DNA of 64,000 bases from Leptospira_A sp046736045 (GTDB taxonomy: Bacteria; Spirochaetota; Leptospiria; Leptospirales; Leptospiraceae), in the NCBI RefSeq assembly GCF_046736045.1, contig NZ_CP177134.1, forward strand, positions 3,658,001 to 3,722,000. The letters are read 5' to 3'. The notes beneath the pieces were generated by a model. It saw only the letters and a list, made by a program, of their open reading frames with translations, searched no databases and was not told the DNA's origin. Positions 1 through 8,408 of the stretch are shown piece after piece; the stretch's first letter is position 1, and the number at the start of each line of letters is the position of its first letter. The position numbers and the translations under genes were made by a program.

Positions 1-704
1 ATAGCAACCGTTTTGCGTTCTTTCAAGGCAACATTCGATGCAATATTAAGTGCGAACGTGGTTTTACCGTTTCCGGGCCTCGCCGCTAGAATCATAAGCT
101 CATGAGTTTTCAGTCCGGTCGTCTTCTGATCAAAACCTTCATAATGGGTTTTGAGTCCGCTGATACCGCCGCCGCTCTGGCTATTGGCAACCACCGTTTT
201 GATATAATCAATCAGTGTATTGGCATCATCCCTGACTCTTCTGAGTCCTTTAGATCTTTCCTGGCGGGAAATATCCATAAGGGATTGTTCAATGAAACTG
301 AAAACAGTATCATTTTCACCCGGTTCCGATTTTACTTTATCAATAGCAGTTGTTAATGATTCAACATACTTCCTGCGGTCGGAAACCCTTTTCACCCGTT
401 TAATATAATAATCAAGGGTTTGAGAAGGAACGGTATCTTTGTAAAGGGAAGTAATGTATTCCAAATCGCGCATCTCATCTTTGAAGAGATGTTTTTCCCG
501 CATATGGTTTGTTACTGTAACAATATCCAAGGAGATGCCTTCCTGGATCAGATCCACCATGGCATCAAAAATTCGTCTGTGGGATTCGAAATAGAAGTCG
601 TCGGGGGCAAGCCCCATGTCTTCCTGCCCTGCGACACCGCGCATAAGCAGGTAGCCAATCAGGTTCTTCTCGGATTCTATCTCCTGGAGAGGGTTAGAAT
701 TCAT
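1..704 (-). CDS. dnaB: Replicative DNA helicase DnaB (3' end beyond window)
   Basis: Translating the minus strand from the ATG at 704 gives about 234 residues before the window edge. The N-terminal part has the DnaB fold used for primase contact (PDDFYFESHRRIFDAM near residues 34-49). The start of the RecA-like ATPase domain shows the Walker A motif AARPGNGKTT, with the lysine at residue 214. The hexameric helicase unwinds the replication fork. It is the last gene of the rpsF-ssb-rpsR-rplI-dnaB cluster, 20 bp after rplI, an order common in bacteria. The C-terminal half, with Walker B and the DNA-binding loops, lies outside the window, so an intein or other interruption there cannot be excluded. 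Confidence 0.96.
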   Translation of the reverse strand, partial: MNSNPLQEIESEKNLIGYLLMRGVAGQEDMGLAPDDFYFESHRRIFDAMVDLIQEGISLDIVTVTNHMREKHLFKDEMRDLEYITSLYKDTVPSQTLDYYIKRVKRVSDRRKYVESLTTAIDKVKSEPGENDTVFSFIEQSLMDISRQERSKGLRRVRDDANTLIDYIKTVVANSQSGGGISGLKTHYEGFDQKTTGLKTHELMILAARPGNGKTTFALNIASNVALKERKTVA

Positions 705-724
705 AGAAGTCCTTCAGAGAAGAA

Positions 725-1171
725 TTAACCTTCTCCGATTACTTTCACTTGGATGTTAGGAGTTACGCCTTCAGCTAAACGAACTTTCATTTTGTATTCG
801 CCTAGTGCTTTCAAAGGTTCACCTAAATCTAGTTTTCTTTTGTCGATTTCAACACCGGTTTTTTTGATAGCAAGTGCGATATCACCGGCAGTCACGGAAC
901 CGAATAAACGATCGTTTTCTCCGACCTTTACTTTGATCTCATAAACTTTACCGTCGATAGAAGCGCCCAGGTCTTTCATAACCTTTGTTCTTTTGTCGCG
1001 TTTCAGGTCAGCCAATCGTTTTTGGTGAACGATCACTTTCGTATTACCGTCGTTAGCACGAACGGCAAGTCTGCGAGGAAGCAAAAAGTTACGTGCGTAA
1101 CCGTCCGCAACCTCTTTGATATCTCCGGCATCACCTAAGTTTAAAACGTCTTTTTGTAGAATCACTTTCAT
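725..1171 (-). CDS. rplI: 50S ribosomal protein bL9
   Basis: A 148-residue protein of normal bL9 length. It opens with the conserved MKVILQKDVLNLGDAGDI and continues with VADGYARNFLLPR, the N-terminal 23S rRNA-binding domain. A charged linker follows (about residues 40-75), then the C-terminal domain with GENDRLFGSVTAGDIA. bL9 sits at the base of the L1 stalk. The gene lies 9 bp after rpsR and 20 bp before dnaB and is probably co-transcribed with both. A good Shine-Dalgarno (TAGGAGATAAAC) precedes the ATG. Confidence 0.98.
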   Translation of the reverse strand: MKVILQKDVLNLGDAGDIKEVADGYARNFLLPRRLAVRANDGNTKVIVHQKRLADLKRDKRTKVMKDLGASIDGKVYEIKVKVGENDRLFGSVTAGDIALAIKKTGVEIDKRKLDLGEPLKALGEYKMKVRLAEGVTPNIQVKVIGEG

Positions 1172-1180
1172 GTTTATCTC

Positions 1181-1516
1181 CTAAAGAACCTTAAATGGCA
1201 GTAAACCAATGGATCTGGATTTACGGATTTCACGAGCAAGAACTCTTTGGTGTTTTGCACAGGAACCTGTAATACGGCGAGGAATGATTTTTCCACGATT
1301 GGTTACAAATCTTTCCAAAATATCAACTCTCTTGTAATCAAGACCAGCTAACAATGCTTTGTCAGCACAGAATTTACAAACTTTCTTTTTGTATTTTGCG
1401 TTTTTGCGACCGAATTTGCCTTCGCCGTCTTTACCGCGAAAACCGCCTTTTTCGTCGTCATCCATCGCGTCCATATTGTCGCGCGAATCTCTTGAATCTT
1501 CTTTTAAATCACTCAT
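1181..1516 (-). CDS. rpsR: 30S ribosomal protein bS18 with acidic N-terminal extension
   Basis: The last ~75 residues are bS18: CKFC near residue 47, RRITGSCAKHQRVLAREIRKSR, and a C-terminal LLPFKVL. The cysteines and histidine (CKFC ... CAKH) make a zinc-binding C+ form likely. bS18 pairs with bS6 on the platform of the 30S subunit. The protein is 111 residues against about 75-80 in most bacteria. The extra N-terminus (MSDLKEDSRDSRDNMDAMDD) is acidic, then Gly/Lys-rich. No internal ATG would give the short form, so the extension seems to be translated. It lies 10 bp after ssb. Confidence 0.97.
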   Translation of the reverse strand: MSDLKEDSRDSRDNMDAMDDDEKGGFRGKDGEGKFGRKNAKYKKKVCKFCADKALLAGLDYKRVDILERFVTNRGKIIPRRITGSCAKHQRVLAREIRKSRSIGLLPFKVL

Positions 1517-1526
1517 AAATTACCTA

Positions 1527-1970
1527 TTAAAATGGAATGTCATCGTCTCCGGCATAATCATCATAACCACCACCGCCCATACCGGAATCTTGGGATGGTG
1601 GGAATTCACTACCTCGGTCACCGCCGGAAGAAGAACCGCCGCCTTGTCCGCCGAGCAGTTGAGCTGACTCAACAAAGATACGGATTTTGGATGCTTTTTT
1701 CCCTTCGGGAGTTTCCCAGGATTGCTGTTGAAGTCTTCCTTCAATCGCAACTTGTTTTCCTTTTCCGGCATACTGTTTCAGTATGTCAGCTAACTTACCC
1801 CATGCGACACAATCGAAGTAATGAGTTTCCTCTTTCTTCTCCCCGTTCGAAACATAAATACGGTTATTGGCAACTGAGAAATTAACCACAGAACTGCCAT
1901 TAATCGATTTGAATTCGGGGTCGCGTGTCAGGCGGCCTATTAGAAGGATCTTGTTTAGATCGTTAGCCAT
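1527..1970 (-). CDS. ssb: Single-stranded DNA-binding protein
   Basis: A 147-residue SSB. The OB-fold occupies about residues 1-105 (NKILLIGRLTRDPEF, then YFDCVAWGKLADILKQYAGKG). A Gly/Ser/Pro-rich linker follows, and the protein ends in the acidic tip DDDIPF that recruits repair and replication partners. The start codon overlaps the end of rpsF by 8 bp (ATGGCTAA), which suggests translational coupling. Its place between rpsF and rpsR is the usual one. Confidence 0.98.
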   Translation of the reverse strand: MANDLNKILLIGRLTRDPEFKSINGSSVVNFSVANNRIYVSNGEKKEETHYFDCVAWGKLADILKQYAGKGKQVAIEGRLQQQSWETPEGKKASKIRIFVESAQLLGGQGGGSSSGGDRGSEFPPSQDSGMGGGGYDDYAGDDDIPF

Positions 1971-2238
1971 TGGAACGGACGACTAGTGTTTTTAAAATGT
2001 TCGTATTCAGTTTGAATTCGTGTTCTATTTTAACGATTTCAGACGCCGGACCTTGACATTTAATTAATGTAAAATGGCCTTGTTCGTCTCTGCCGATCGG
2101 ATGCCAAAGTCTTTTGGAACCCCAATCTTCTTCGTTTTGGATCGTGACGGAGTGTTTCGCAAGGATGTCCTTTACAGCGGACTTTGTTTCCTCGACTGCC
2201 CCTTCACGAAGAATGTTCGTGATCTCGTAGTTTCTCAT
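1963..2238 (-). CDS. rpsF: 30S ribosomal protein bS6
   Basis: A 91-residue bS6 starting MRNYEITNILREGAVEE, with the ferredoxin-like fold residues GRDEQGHFTLIK and a C-terminal LKTLVVRSNG. It lacks the acidic tail of the E. coli protein, as in many bacteria. It is the first gene of the replication/translation operon. An AGGAGAA Shine-Dalgarno (2241-2247) lies just before the ATG, with a short hairpin directly upstream of it. Confidence 0.97.
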   Translation of the reverse strand: MRNYEITNILREGAVEETKSAVKDILAKHSVTIQNEEDWGSKRLWHPIGRDEQGHFTLIKCQGPASEIVKIEHEFKLNTNILKTLVVRSNG

Positions 2239-2247
2239 GTTTCTCCT

Positions 2248-2263
2248 ATGGGTATACCCCCAT
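2248..2263 (-). promoter_or_regulatory. Candidate leader hairpin of rpsF mRNA
   Basis: On the minus strand ATGGGGGTATACCCAT forms a 5-bp stem (ATGGG/CCCAT) around the palindrome GGGTATACCC. It ends directly at the Shine-Dalgarno of rpsF, and a CCGGTC sequence lies a few bases further upstream. In several bacteria the S6:S18 complex represses its own operon by binding a leader structure containing CCG. The hairpin is seen; its role in autoregulation is inference. Confidence 0.3.
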
Positions 2264-2398
2264 GACCGGATTCGGGCGAGGGTAGAAGAATAATTTTAGT
2301 ATTCCTGGTTAGGATTTTCGTTACAGGGTGGGGGTCAATGGAATTTCTTCTTGGTTCTATCCATTTACCGAATTTCCATGACAAATACTCGAGGCTCG

Positions 2399-3121
2399 AT
2401 GAGCGAAAAAATCAATTTTCCAGAGATTTGGGGCCTGGCTCTCGGTCTATTTTTATCCCTTTATGCTGGTTTTTTAAACCATGTTTCCCCAAGTGAGCCA
2501 TTTTCAGAAACCCACTCCGGTTTCCATTCCCCAGTCCTCGCTTTGGAAACCGCAGAAACACCCAAACAAGTACAAGACCTGATCGGTGTTTACGAAAACG
2601 AAGAATTTCCCGCCCTCACTTCCCAATACAGAATTTTACATTACTTTGATTTCGGATTTATCTTCTGTTATATGGCATTTCTTGCATATACCGGCCATTA
2701 TGCGGGAAGAAGGGTAAGACCCATTTTTTTAAAGATATTTCTGGGAATGATCGCGGTTCTTGTGCTGGGCGGATTTGCGGATATCGTGGAAAACATTCTC
2801 ATCCTAAATCTTTTGGATGCCAAAAATACGGAAGAGATGTTATCTTCTTTGGAATACCTGAAACCCACCGCCCAATTAAAATGGTTTTGTCTTTTTATTT
2901 ATTCCGCAACGGTCGGCGTATATTTCTGGTTATACGAAAAAGGAGTTTTGCTCCGGATCACTTCCTTTCTTTTCGTAACTGCATTTTTTTTGGGACTCTT
3001 TTCCATTTTCAAAACCAACTTACTGGAGTTATGTTTCCCGTTTTTTGCTTTGGGACTGGCGCTCACATGGTTTCATTACGGATTCAGTTTGGCTTTCAGT
3101 TCCTTGTCTAAAAAAACATAA
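2399..3121 (+). CDS. Conserved multi-pass membrane protein, unknown function
   Basis: About 240 residues from the ATG at 2399 (MSEKINFPEIWG). I preferred this to the in-frame TTG at 2351 and ATG at 2378 because a GAGG lies just upstream and the extra residues look non-coding. Six hydrophobic segments are visible, beginning WGLALGLFLSLYAGF and ending in LCFPFFALGLALTWF. The long stretch between segments 1 and 2 is polar and may be periplasmic. I do not recognise the family. Its last 46 bp overlap tail-to-tail with the CapA-like gene on the other strand. Confidence 0.72.
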   Translation: MSEKINFPEIWGLALGLFLSLYAGFLNHVSPSEPFSETHSGFHSPVLALETAETPKQVQDLIGVYENEEFPALTSQYRILHYFDFGFIFCYMAFLAYTGHYAGRRVRPIFLKIFLGMIAVLVLGGFADIVENILILNLLDAKNTEEMLSSLEYLKPTAQLKWFCLFIYSATVGVYFWLYEKGVLLRITSFLFVTAFFLGLFSIFKTNLLELCFPFFALGLALTWFHYGFSLAFSSLSKKT

Positions 3122-4236
3122 CCCCTTCCCCCGCTGATTACAAGTTCAGTTCCCAGGTTTTTGCACAAAAAAGCATACTCTTTCAAAAATTCTTCCGCTT
3201 CCTTTGGTCCGAGAGGACTGAAAAAATGATCGCCTGACATAGTTTGGTGACGACCGAAAATAGGAATCACTTCTACAACAGTGAGAATCCCTTTTTGAAA
3301 ATGTAAAACTACGGAGATATTGTGTTTTAAGTATTGGTTTTTCGATCCGAAGAAAAAATTTCCAAGTGAATAAACCACTACACCTTTCGGAAATACTTCG
3401 ATGCCCTGAGGGATATGCGGATGATGGCCGATGATCGCCTGATAACCCGCACCGATCAGATATTTAGCCGCCTTACGCTGGATATCCGTCGGCTCGGGAC
3501 TGTATTCCACTCCCCAATGAACTGCCAAAATATTCGTCTGGTTCGGTTTTGATTTGCGGATAAGTCTTTCTACAACACCTACACGAAAATAGGCGGCGCC
3601 GGGAGTTTTCCCATTGGCAAACAATCTGGTTTCTCCCGTGTCGGAAAAAGAAAAAATCCGAAATTCGCGGTCAACGGATTTATACAACAAAGGAACCATC
3701 GCCTCGGTTTCGTTGAGTCCTGCTCCGGAAGAAGGAATTTTATACTCTTCCAAAAATGAAAGTGTATCTTGCAGACCGGGTTCTCCGAAATCCATAGTAT
3801 GATTGTTTCCCAAAGTCACTCCGTCGATTTGTAATTCTTTCAGGATGGAGAGATCTTCCCTGGTTCCGTAAAATACATATGATTTCAACTTATCCGCGCC
3901 GGGAGTTTTCCGTAGTATCGGCGTTTCCAGATTTAACACCCGATAATTCATGGAAGAAAGTAAACTGGTAAAACTTCGAAATGCAAAAACAGGATCGGAA
4001 GAACGGATCGAATCCCTCACTCCCCAATTGAACATGACATCTCCGCCAAACCATAGCTTTGTGGAATCAGGAATTCTATATCCTTGTCCTGTTTCCGTTT
4101 TAAACCGGTAATAATCATGTATCGGGGCGTTGACCGCAGGCTCAGGAGGATCCAACGGTTCCAATTCATTTTCAGAAAACAAAAAAGAAGGAACTGATAA
4201 AAATAGAAAAATAAATCCGCAGAAATAAAATTTCAT
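3076..4236 (-). CDS. CapA-family metallophosphatase-like protein, exported
   Basis: 386 residues from the ATG at 4236, which gives a normal signal peptide (MKFYFCGFIFLFLSVPSFLF). An in-frame TTG at 4266 would add ten lysine-rich residues. CapA/PgsA-type hallmarks are in order: FGGDVMFNWG near residue 65, NLETPI, GNNHTMDFGEPGL, AVHWGVEYS, IIGHHPHIPQGIE and VVYSLGNFFFG. These carry the Asp/Asn/His ligands of the calcineurin-like fold. Family members work in poly-gamma-glutamate export or as envelope phosphatases; no other PGA genes are nearby, so the substrate is open. It follows the LolB-like lipoprotein gene and probably shares its transcript. Confidence 0.88.
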   Translation of the reverse strand: MKFYFCGFIFLFLSVPSFLFSENELEPLDPPEPAVNAPIHDYYRFKTETGQGYRIPDSTKLWFGGDVMFNWGVRDSIRSSDPVFAFRSFTSLLSSMNYRVLNLETPILRKTPGADKLKSYVFYGTREDLSILKELQIDGVTLGNNHTMDFGEPGLQDTLSFLEEYKIPSSGAGLNETEAMVPLLYKSVDREFRIFSFSDTGETRLFANGKTPGAAYFRVGVVERLIRKSKPNQTNILAVHWGVEYSPEPTDIQRKAAKYLIGAGYQAIIGHHPHIPQGIEVFPKGVVVYSLGNFFFGSKNQYLKHNISVVLHFQKGILTVVEVIPIFGRHQTMSGDHFFSPLGPKEAEEFLKEYAFLCKNLGTELVISGGRGYVFLDKELKAKLNP

Positions 4237-4277
4237 TATAGATTTATTTTTTTCTTTGGTATCCAAAACTTTAAAAA

Positions 4278-5087
4278 CTAAAAACGGAATGTGGATTCAG
4301 GAATTTCCGTTTTAGTAACCTTTTTCATTTTGATAAGAATCAATACGTTTTCTTTCTCTTCACCCAAAGGCATAACCTTGGTTAGAATGGATTTCGGGGG
4401 ATGTTTTAATTTGGGATCTTTTTCTTTGACTAGAGACACTGCCTTGAGTTTCCGAACGGGACTTACCAGTTCGATCCGACTCAGCTCCCCTTCTTCAAAA
4501 AAGTATTCGTAAGATCCGTCTTTTTTATCCAATAAAACACGGTTTTCTTTGATCAAAAACTTTGCCTTGGGAGAAATGATTTCAGGCTGAAAGGAGCCGG
4601 TCAGGTATTGATAAATGACCGGAAAAGGAAGTTGGATGGATTTTTTCGTATTCGGGTCTTGCAAAAGAAGATCGCCCATCGGCTGGGTCGTCACCTTACT
4701 TGTGCTTGTTGGTTTGATTTGAATTTCGGAGGGACTTGCGATCAATTCGGAAAAAATCAATCCGAAAAAAGTATCCATCAATTGGATTTTGACAAGCCCC
4801 GTTTCTTTCGAATAAAATATCTTACCATCCACGGCAAAATTGTCCTTTTTGGGAACAAATACCTGGATGTTCATTGAAAACTCACCTTTGAATGAGGAAT
4901 AATTCGCCTCTTTCGATTGAATCTCCGCCAAAAGATTTTTTGCATTTGTATCACCGGGCGAAACGTATTTGTCCTTATCTTTCCCGATAAAATCCACGTC
5001 TTCGACTTCACCCGCAGAACAAAATAAAAAACAAACAAGAATAAATAACGATAATAAAAATTTCGAAATTTGAAATGAAAAAATCAT
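4278..5087 (-). CDS. Probable lipoprotein with LolB/DUF4292-like fold
   Basis: 269 residues. The N-terminus is a lipoprotein-type signal (FLLSLFILVCFLFCSAG) with cysteines at 19 and 23; C23 is the more likely lipidation site. The body resembles the LolA/LolB/DUF4292 half-barrel: a helix with NLLAEIQSKEANYSSFKGEF, then strands VDGKIFYSKETGLVKIQL and LIASPSEIQIK. LolB receives lipoproteins at the outer membrane, and DUF4292 proteins are thought to act similarly. The start overlaps the stop of the TPR gene by 4 bp (ATGA), a sign of coupling. Family assignment rests on pattern only. Confidence 0.7.
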   Translation of the reverse strand: MIFSFQISKFLLSLFILVCFLFCSAGEVEDVDFIGKDKDKYVSPGDTNAKNLLAEIQSKEANYSSFKGEFSMNIQVFVPKKDNFAVDGKIFYSKETGLVKIQLMDTFFGLIFSELIASPSEIQIKPTSTSKVTTQPMGDLLLQDPNTKKSIQLPFPVIYQYLTGSFQPEIISPKAKFLIKENRVLLDKKDGSYEYFFEEGELSRIELVSPVRKLKAVSLVKEKDPKLKHPPKSILTKVMPLGEEKENVLILIKMKKVTKTEIPESTFRF

Positions 5088-7114
5088 TCGGCGAGTTCCT
5101 TTTGAACGGTTGTTAATTTTAATTTGATTTTAGATGATTCCGAATTGTCCTTTGTCAAAGGAAGTGCCTTCTTCCAGTAAAACCCCGCCTTCACCAAATC
5201 TTTGTTAGCAAGATATACATCTCCCAAATGATCAAAGATTACAGGGTCTTCTGCATCCCGGTCTACCGAAATCTGTTCGGCAAAATGCAAATGCAAAAGA
5301 GCGTCTTTCTTCTGATTCATTTTGAAATAAATCCATCCCAAGCTGTCCTGGTATGCGGGATTGTCCGGTTCCATATCTACGGCTTTTTTCAAATAAGAAA
5401 TCGCTTCCTCTTTCTTTATCCCTCTTTCCGCATAAAGATAACCCAGATAATTATAATTGTTCGGGCCGTCCGGATTCACTTTGATTGCAGCAAGTAAGTC
5501 TGCTTCCGTTTTTGGGAAATTTTTCAATTTATCGTAAACAGTGGCTCTATAAAACAAATAATTGTTGTTTTGCGGTTCGAGTTCGACCGCTTTGGAAAAA
5601 TTAACCAAACTTTGTTTGTAATCTTCTTTCTGAAAATAAACAAGTCCGTGCAAATAATAATACGCCGCATTTTTGTTATCTTTTTCAATTAAAGATTTGC
5701 TGATAGAAAGCGATGTATCGTATTTTTTTATAGCAGGGTTTAATAATAGATATGCGAGGCGGAAATTAAGATTGTTTTTTTCCGCTTCATTGCGGGATAG
5801 AAAGATAGCTTTTTTAACGGACCGAATCGCACTGTTAGGGTATCCCATCGCTTCTTCACAATGGGATATCCTCTCAAACAAACCGGGAAGATCCGCATCT
5901 ATACTATCTTCGGTTTCAGCAAAACGAATCGCAGAACTGAACGCATTCTCGGAAACAACATACTGTCTGTATTGGAATGCAAGTGCTCCGGTGGATAATA
6001 ACGCCTTGTAAAGTTTTTCCTTTTCGGAATGGGGAATCGATTCCTGGTAAGCGACTCTTGCGGCAAGCCTTCCCGGATTTTTTTCAAGAAAGGAAGAAAG
6101 CTCATCCGCAATTCCGCTTCTTTCACCTTTTAAAAAACGATCCAATATGGAAATAAGACCTTCTTTCGGGATTTTTTTTTCGTTCGCAAGTTTTGCGAAA
6201 TATTCCGGTGCCATTGTGCGGGAGTCTAAAAAATAGATTTCACCAAGCATTTGTGAGGCGTCAATTTCACGGGGATTGGACTCTCTGATTTGATTCAAAT
6301 ATTTTTTAGCCTGTGAAAACTCACCTAACAGATAATGAATCTGGGCGACCCGAAAAATCACCTCGATGTCGTTACGTACCAAATCCAGATAAGCGAGATA
6401 ATAAAACAAAGCTCTTCTGGAATTGTCCAGTTTGTAATTCAACTCACCCAAAGATTTGAAAACAGTTGCTCTGTATTTCGAATTGGTATCTCTTTTTTGA
6501 ATGAGATCTCCGAGAGAGGTATAATAGAGAGTGGACTTGTTCCATTTTTTAAGTTCGAAATTCAAGTTTCCGAGAAGGTATAAAAAATCGGAATCGTAAG
6601 GATAACTTTTAAGATCTTTTTCCAAAGTATCAGACGCAGTATCCAACTCACCCTTTCTGATTTCTACTCTTGTTTTCAGAAGGATACTTTCTCTGGAAGG
6701 CGGGTTCGGATCCTGGAATTTTTTGTAAGCGATTTCACTCCATGTCATCGCAAGGTCAAGATCACCTAACTCTAAATAACTGACAGCAATGGAATGTGCA
6801 CTCAGGAAAGTGGATTCCAAATTTTCTTCTTTTCGGCACTGATGGAATTTTTCAAAAAAGCCGACTGCCGCCTCGTGCTGCTTTTTTGCCTCTTCCGGTT
6901 TTCTTCGAGCTGCAGATTGGAACGCGTCCACCTGCTCTTGAAAACCTCTGGATAATAAATATTCCTCAGGAACATCTTTTTCCAAAAGGCTGCAAGTTTT
7001 TGTCTCTTTTAAAGCCTCTGTTGCAGGGGCTCCGTACAAAGCACCCGAAACCAGCAAAAGAATGGATAAAAATCGAATGAAATAAGGTCGTATATCGTTA
7101 ATTGCTTGAAACAT
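5084..7114 (-). CDS. Exported tetratricopeptide-repeat protein
   Basis: 676 residues from the ATG at 7114 (MFQAINDIRPYFIRFLSIL), which opens a clear signal peptide ending near LYGAPA. The open frame continues upstream to 7276, but those residues are not signal-like and would run into the divergent gene. TPR units fill the protein. The clearest are near the C-terminus: AAYYYLHGLVYFQKEDYKQS, NNYNYLGYLYAERGIKKEEA and AYQDSLGWIYFKMNQKKDA. TPRs are protein-protein scaffolds. Coupling with the LolB-like lipoprotein suggests that both act in outer-membrane assembly or lipoprotein handling (inference). Confidence 0.85.
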   Translation of the reverse strand: MFQAINDIRPYFIRFLSILLLVSGALYGAPATEALKETKTCSLLEKDVPEEYLLSRGFQEQVDAFQSAARRKPEEAKKQHEAAVGFFEKFHQCRKEENLESTFLSAHSIAVSYLELGDLDLAMTWSEIAYKKFQDPNPPSRESILLKTRVEIRKGELDTASDTLEKDLKSYPYDSDFLYLLGNLNFELKKWNKSTLYYTSLGDLIQKRDTNSKYRATVFKSLGELNYKLDNSRRALFYYLAYLDLVRNDIEVIFRVAQIHYLLGEFSQAKKYLNQIRESNPREIDASQMLGEIYFLDSRTMAPEYFAKLANEKKIPKEGLISILDRFLKGERSGIADELSSFLEKNPGRLAARVAYQESIPHSEKEKLYKALLSTGALAFQYRQYVVSENAFSSAIRFAETEDSIDADLPGLFERISHCEEAMGYPNSAIRSVKKAIFLSRNEAEKNNLNFRLAYLLLNPAIKKYDTSLSISKSLIEKDNKNAAYYYLHGLVYFQKEDYKQSLVNFSKAVELEPQNNNYLFYRATVYDKLKNFPKTEADLLAAIKVNPDGPNNYNYLGYLYAERGIKKEEAISYLKKAVDMEPDNPAYQDSLGWIYFKMNQKKDALLHLHFAEQISVDRDAEDPVIFDHLGDVYLANKDLVKAGFYWKKALPLTKDNSESSKIKLKLTTVQKELAE

Positions 7115-7151
7115 CCGTGTATTCCGACAAAGTTCGGGAACAGGGACTTCC

Positions 7152-8408
7152 TTGAACCAGATCTTCCGAGAAAATTTAAAATACATTCTAGCTGTTCTAC
7201 TTGTGTGGGCAATCACTTTCCCGTTCGTTTTACAAAACAAGGACACCATACTTGCCGATCTCACTCTCAGATACAATGCCCTTTTCGGTTATCCGAACCC
7301 CGGAGTTGCCCGCGAGTTAGTGGCCAAAGGTGATGCGATCCTTGAGGGAAGAAAAGAAGGTAGCTCCAATTTTTTTACCAAACTTACTTCTTTTTTCCAA
7401 TCCGATGAAAATCAAAAATCCTCAAGTCTTCCATTGGACTTACATCTTATGGAAAAATCATGTTTGTATTATCACTCCAAAAATCATGTGGAAGAAACAT
7501 TTTTAGAACTCACCTGGCGCGAGAAAGCGATGGAATGGGGATCGCCTTTATTTACGAGGATAACGACTCCCGGAGAAATTGTTTTGGGCCCCAATCCGAA
7601 AGACTATTGGAATTCTCATATTGAAAATGTATTGGAGGCGTTGGATTATTACAAACGTGCGCTTCGATTTTCCGGACCTGAATTTATCGTTCCTAAAAAA
7701 ATAGAATCCGTAGCATGGGCTGTTTGTCGCCCGGTTGAAATTCTTTTAGCTTATAAAACACATATGATGGAAACGGAAAATTATGTGATAGGCAAACTAG
7801 CGAAGGAAGACAAACTTCCTTCCAACCTAACAGACATTCAAAAAAGAAGCATCGCCTTATCAACAATCAAACAAGGATTTTTCCCCGAAGTGAATCCGAA
7901 TGATTATTTGGAATCTTTACTCAGACAAATTTTACTTACCGGAATGAAATCGTTTTCTCCTCATGAAATGGATTCCGTATTTGAAAGAATTTTGTATTTT
8001 GTAGGAAACAGCGAAAGAGAATACTTAAAATTCAGACTTCGACGCGGTGAATTGTTTTATCAGCTCGGATCGGAAGACCCGGCATATTATAAAAAAGCGA
8101 TCCGAGAGTTCGGTGAATCATCCAACATCAAATTGGCTCTGGAAGATGAAGAAGCGAACTTGCCTCTTTTATTGGTTCATCAATTCGAATCCGTCTTAAA
8201 ACAAGCGCAATGTTATCATAAATTGGGTGAAAATAAAAATTCCCTCCGGATTTTGGACTCTCTCATTCCCAAACTCAGAAATGTCGATGAACGAAGTGTA
8301 GGTGGAATCAAACAAGGAATCGTACAAAGTTATAGGGACACAAAAAGAATTGTTCTCCGTAAACTCAGTAGATTCGAGGAAGCAGATGAAATCCCCCTCA
8401 CAGAGTAA
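7152..8408 (+). CDS. Membrane-anchored TPR-like protein, unknown function
   Basis: 418 residues starting at a TTG (7152) with AGGGA six bases upstream. One N-terminal membrane segment (YILAVLLVWAITFPFVL) is followed by a large soluble part. Helical repeat-like stretches include LDYYKRALRFSG, LRRGELFYQLGSEDPAYYKKAIREF and LKQAQCYHKLGENKNSLRIL, so a TPR-like solenoid is likely. It is divergent from the TPR gene at 7114 with only 37 bp between them. The end overlaps the start of the cysteine desulfurase by 23 bp, so the two are co-translated. No specific family recognised. Confidence 0.75.
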   Translation: MNQIFRENLKYILAVLLVWAITFPFVLQNKDTILADLTLRYNALFGYPNPGVARELVAKGDAILEGRKEGSSNFFTKLTSFFQSDENQKSSSLPLDLHLMEKSCLYYHSKNHVEETFLELTWREKAMEWGSPLFTRITTPGEIVLGPNPKDYWNSHIENVLEALDYYKRALRFSGPEFIVPKKIESVAWAVCRPVEILLAYKTHMMETENYVIGKLAKEDKLPSNLTDIQKRSIALSTIKQGFFPEVNPNDYLESLLRQILLTGMKSFSPHEMDSVFERILYFVGNSEREYLKFRLRRGELFYQLGSEDPAYYKKAIREFGESSNIKLALEDEEANLPLLLVHQFESVLKQAQCYHKLGENKNSLRILDSLIPKLRNVDERSVGGIKQGIVQSYRDTKRIVLRKLSRFEEADEIPLTE

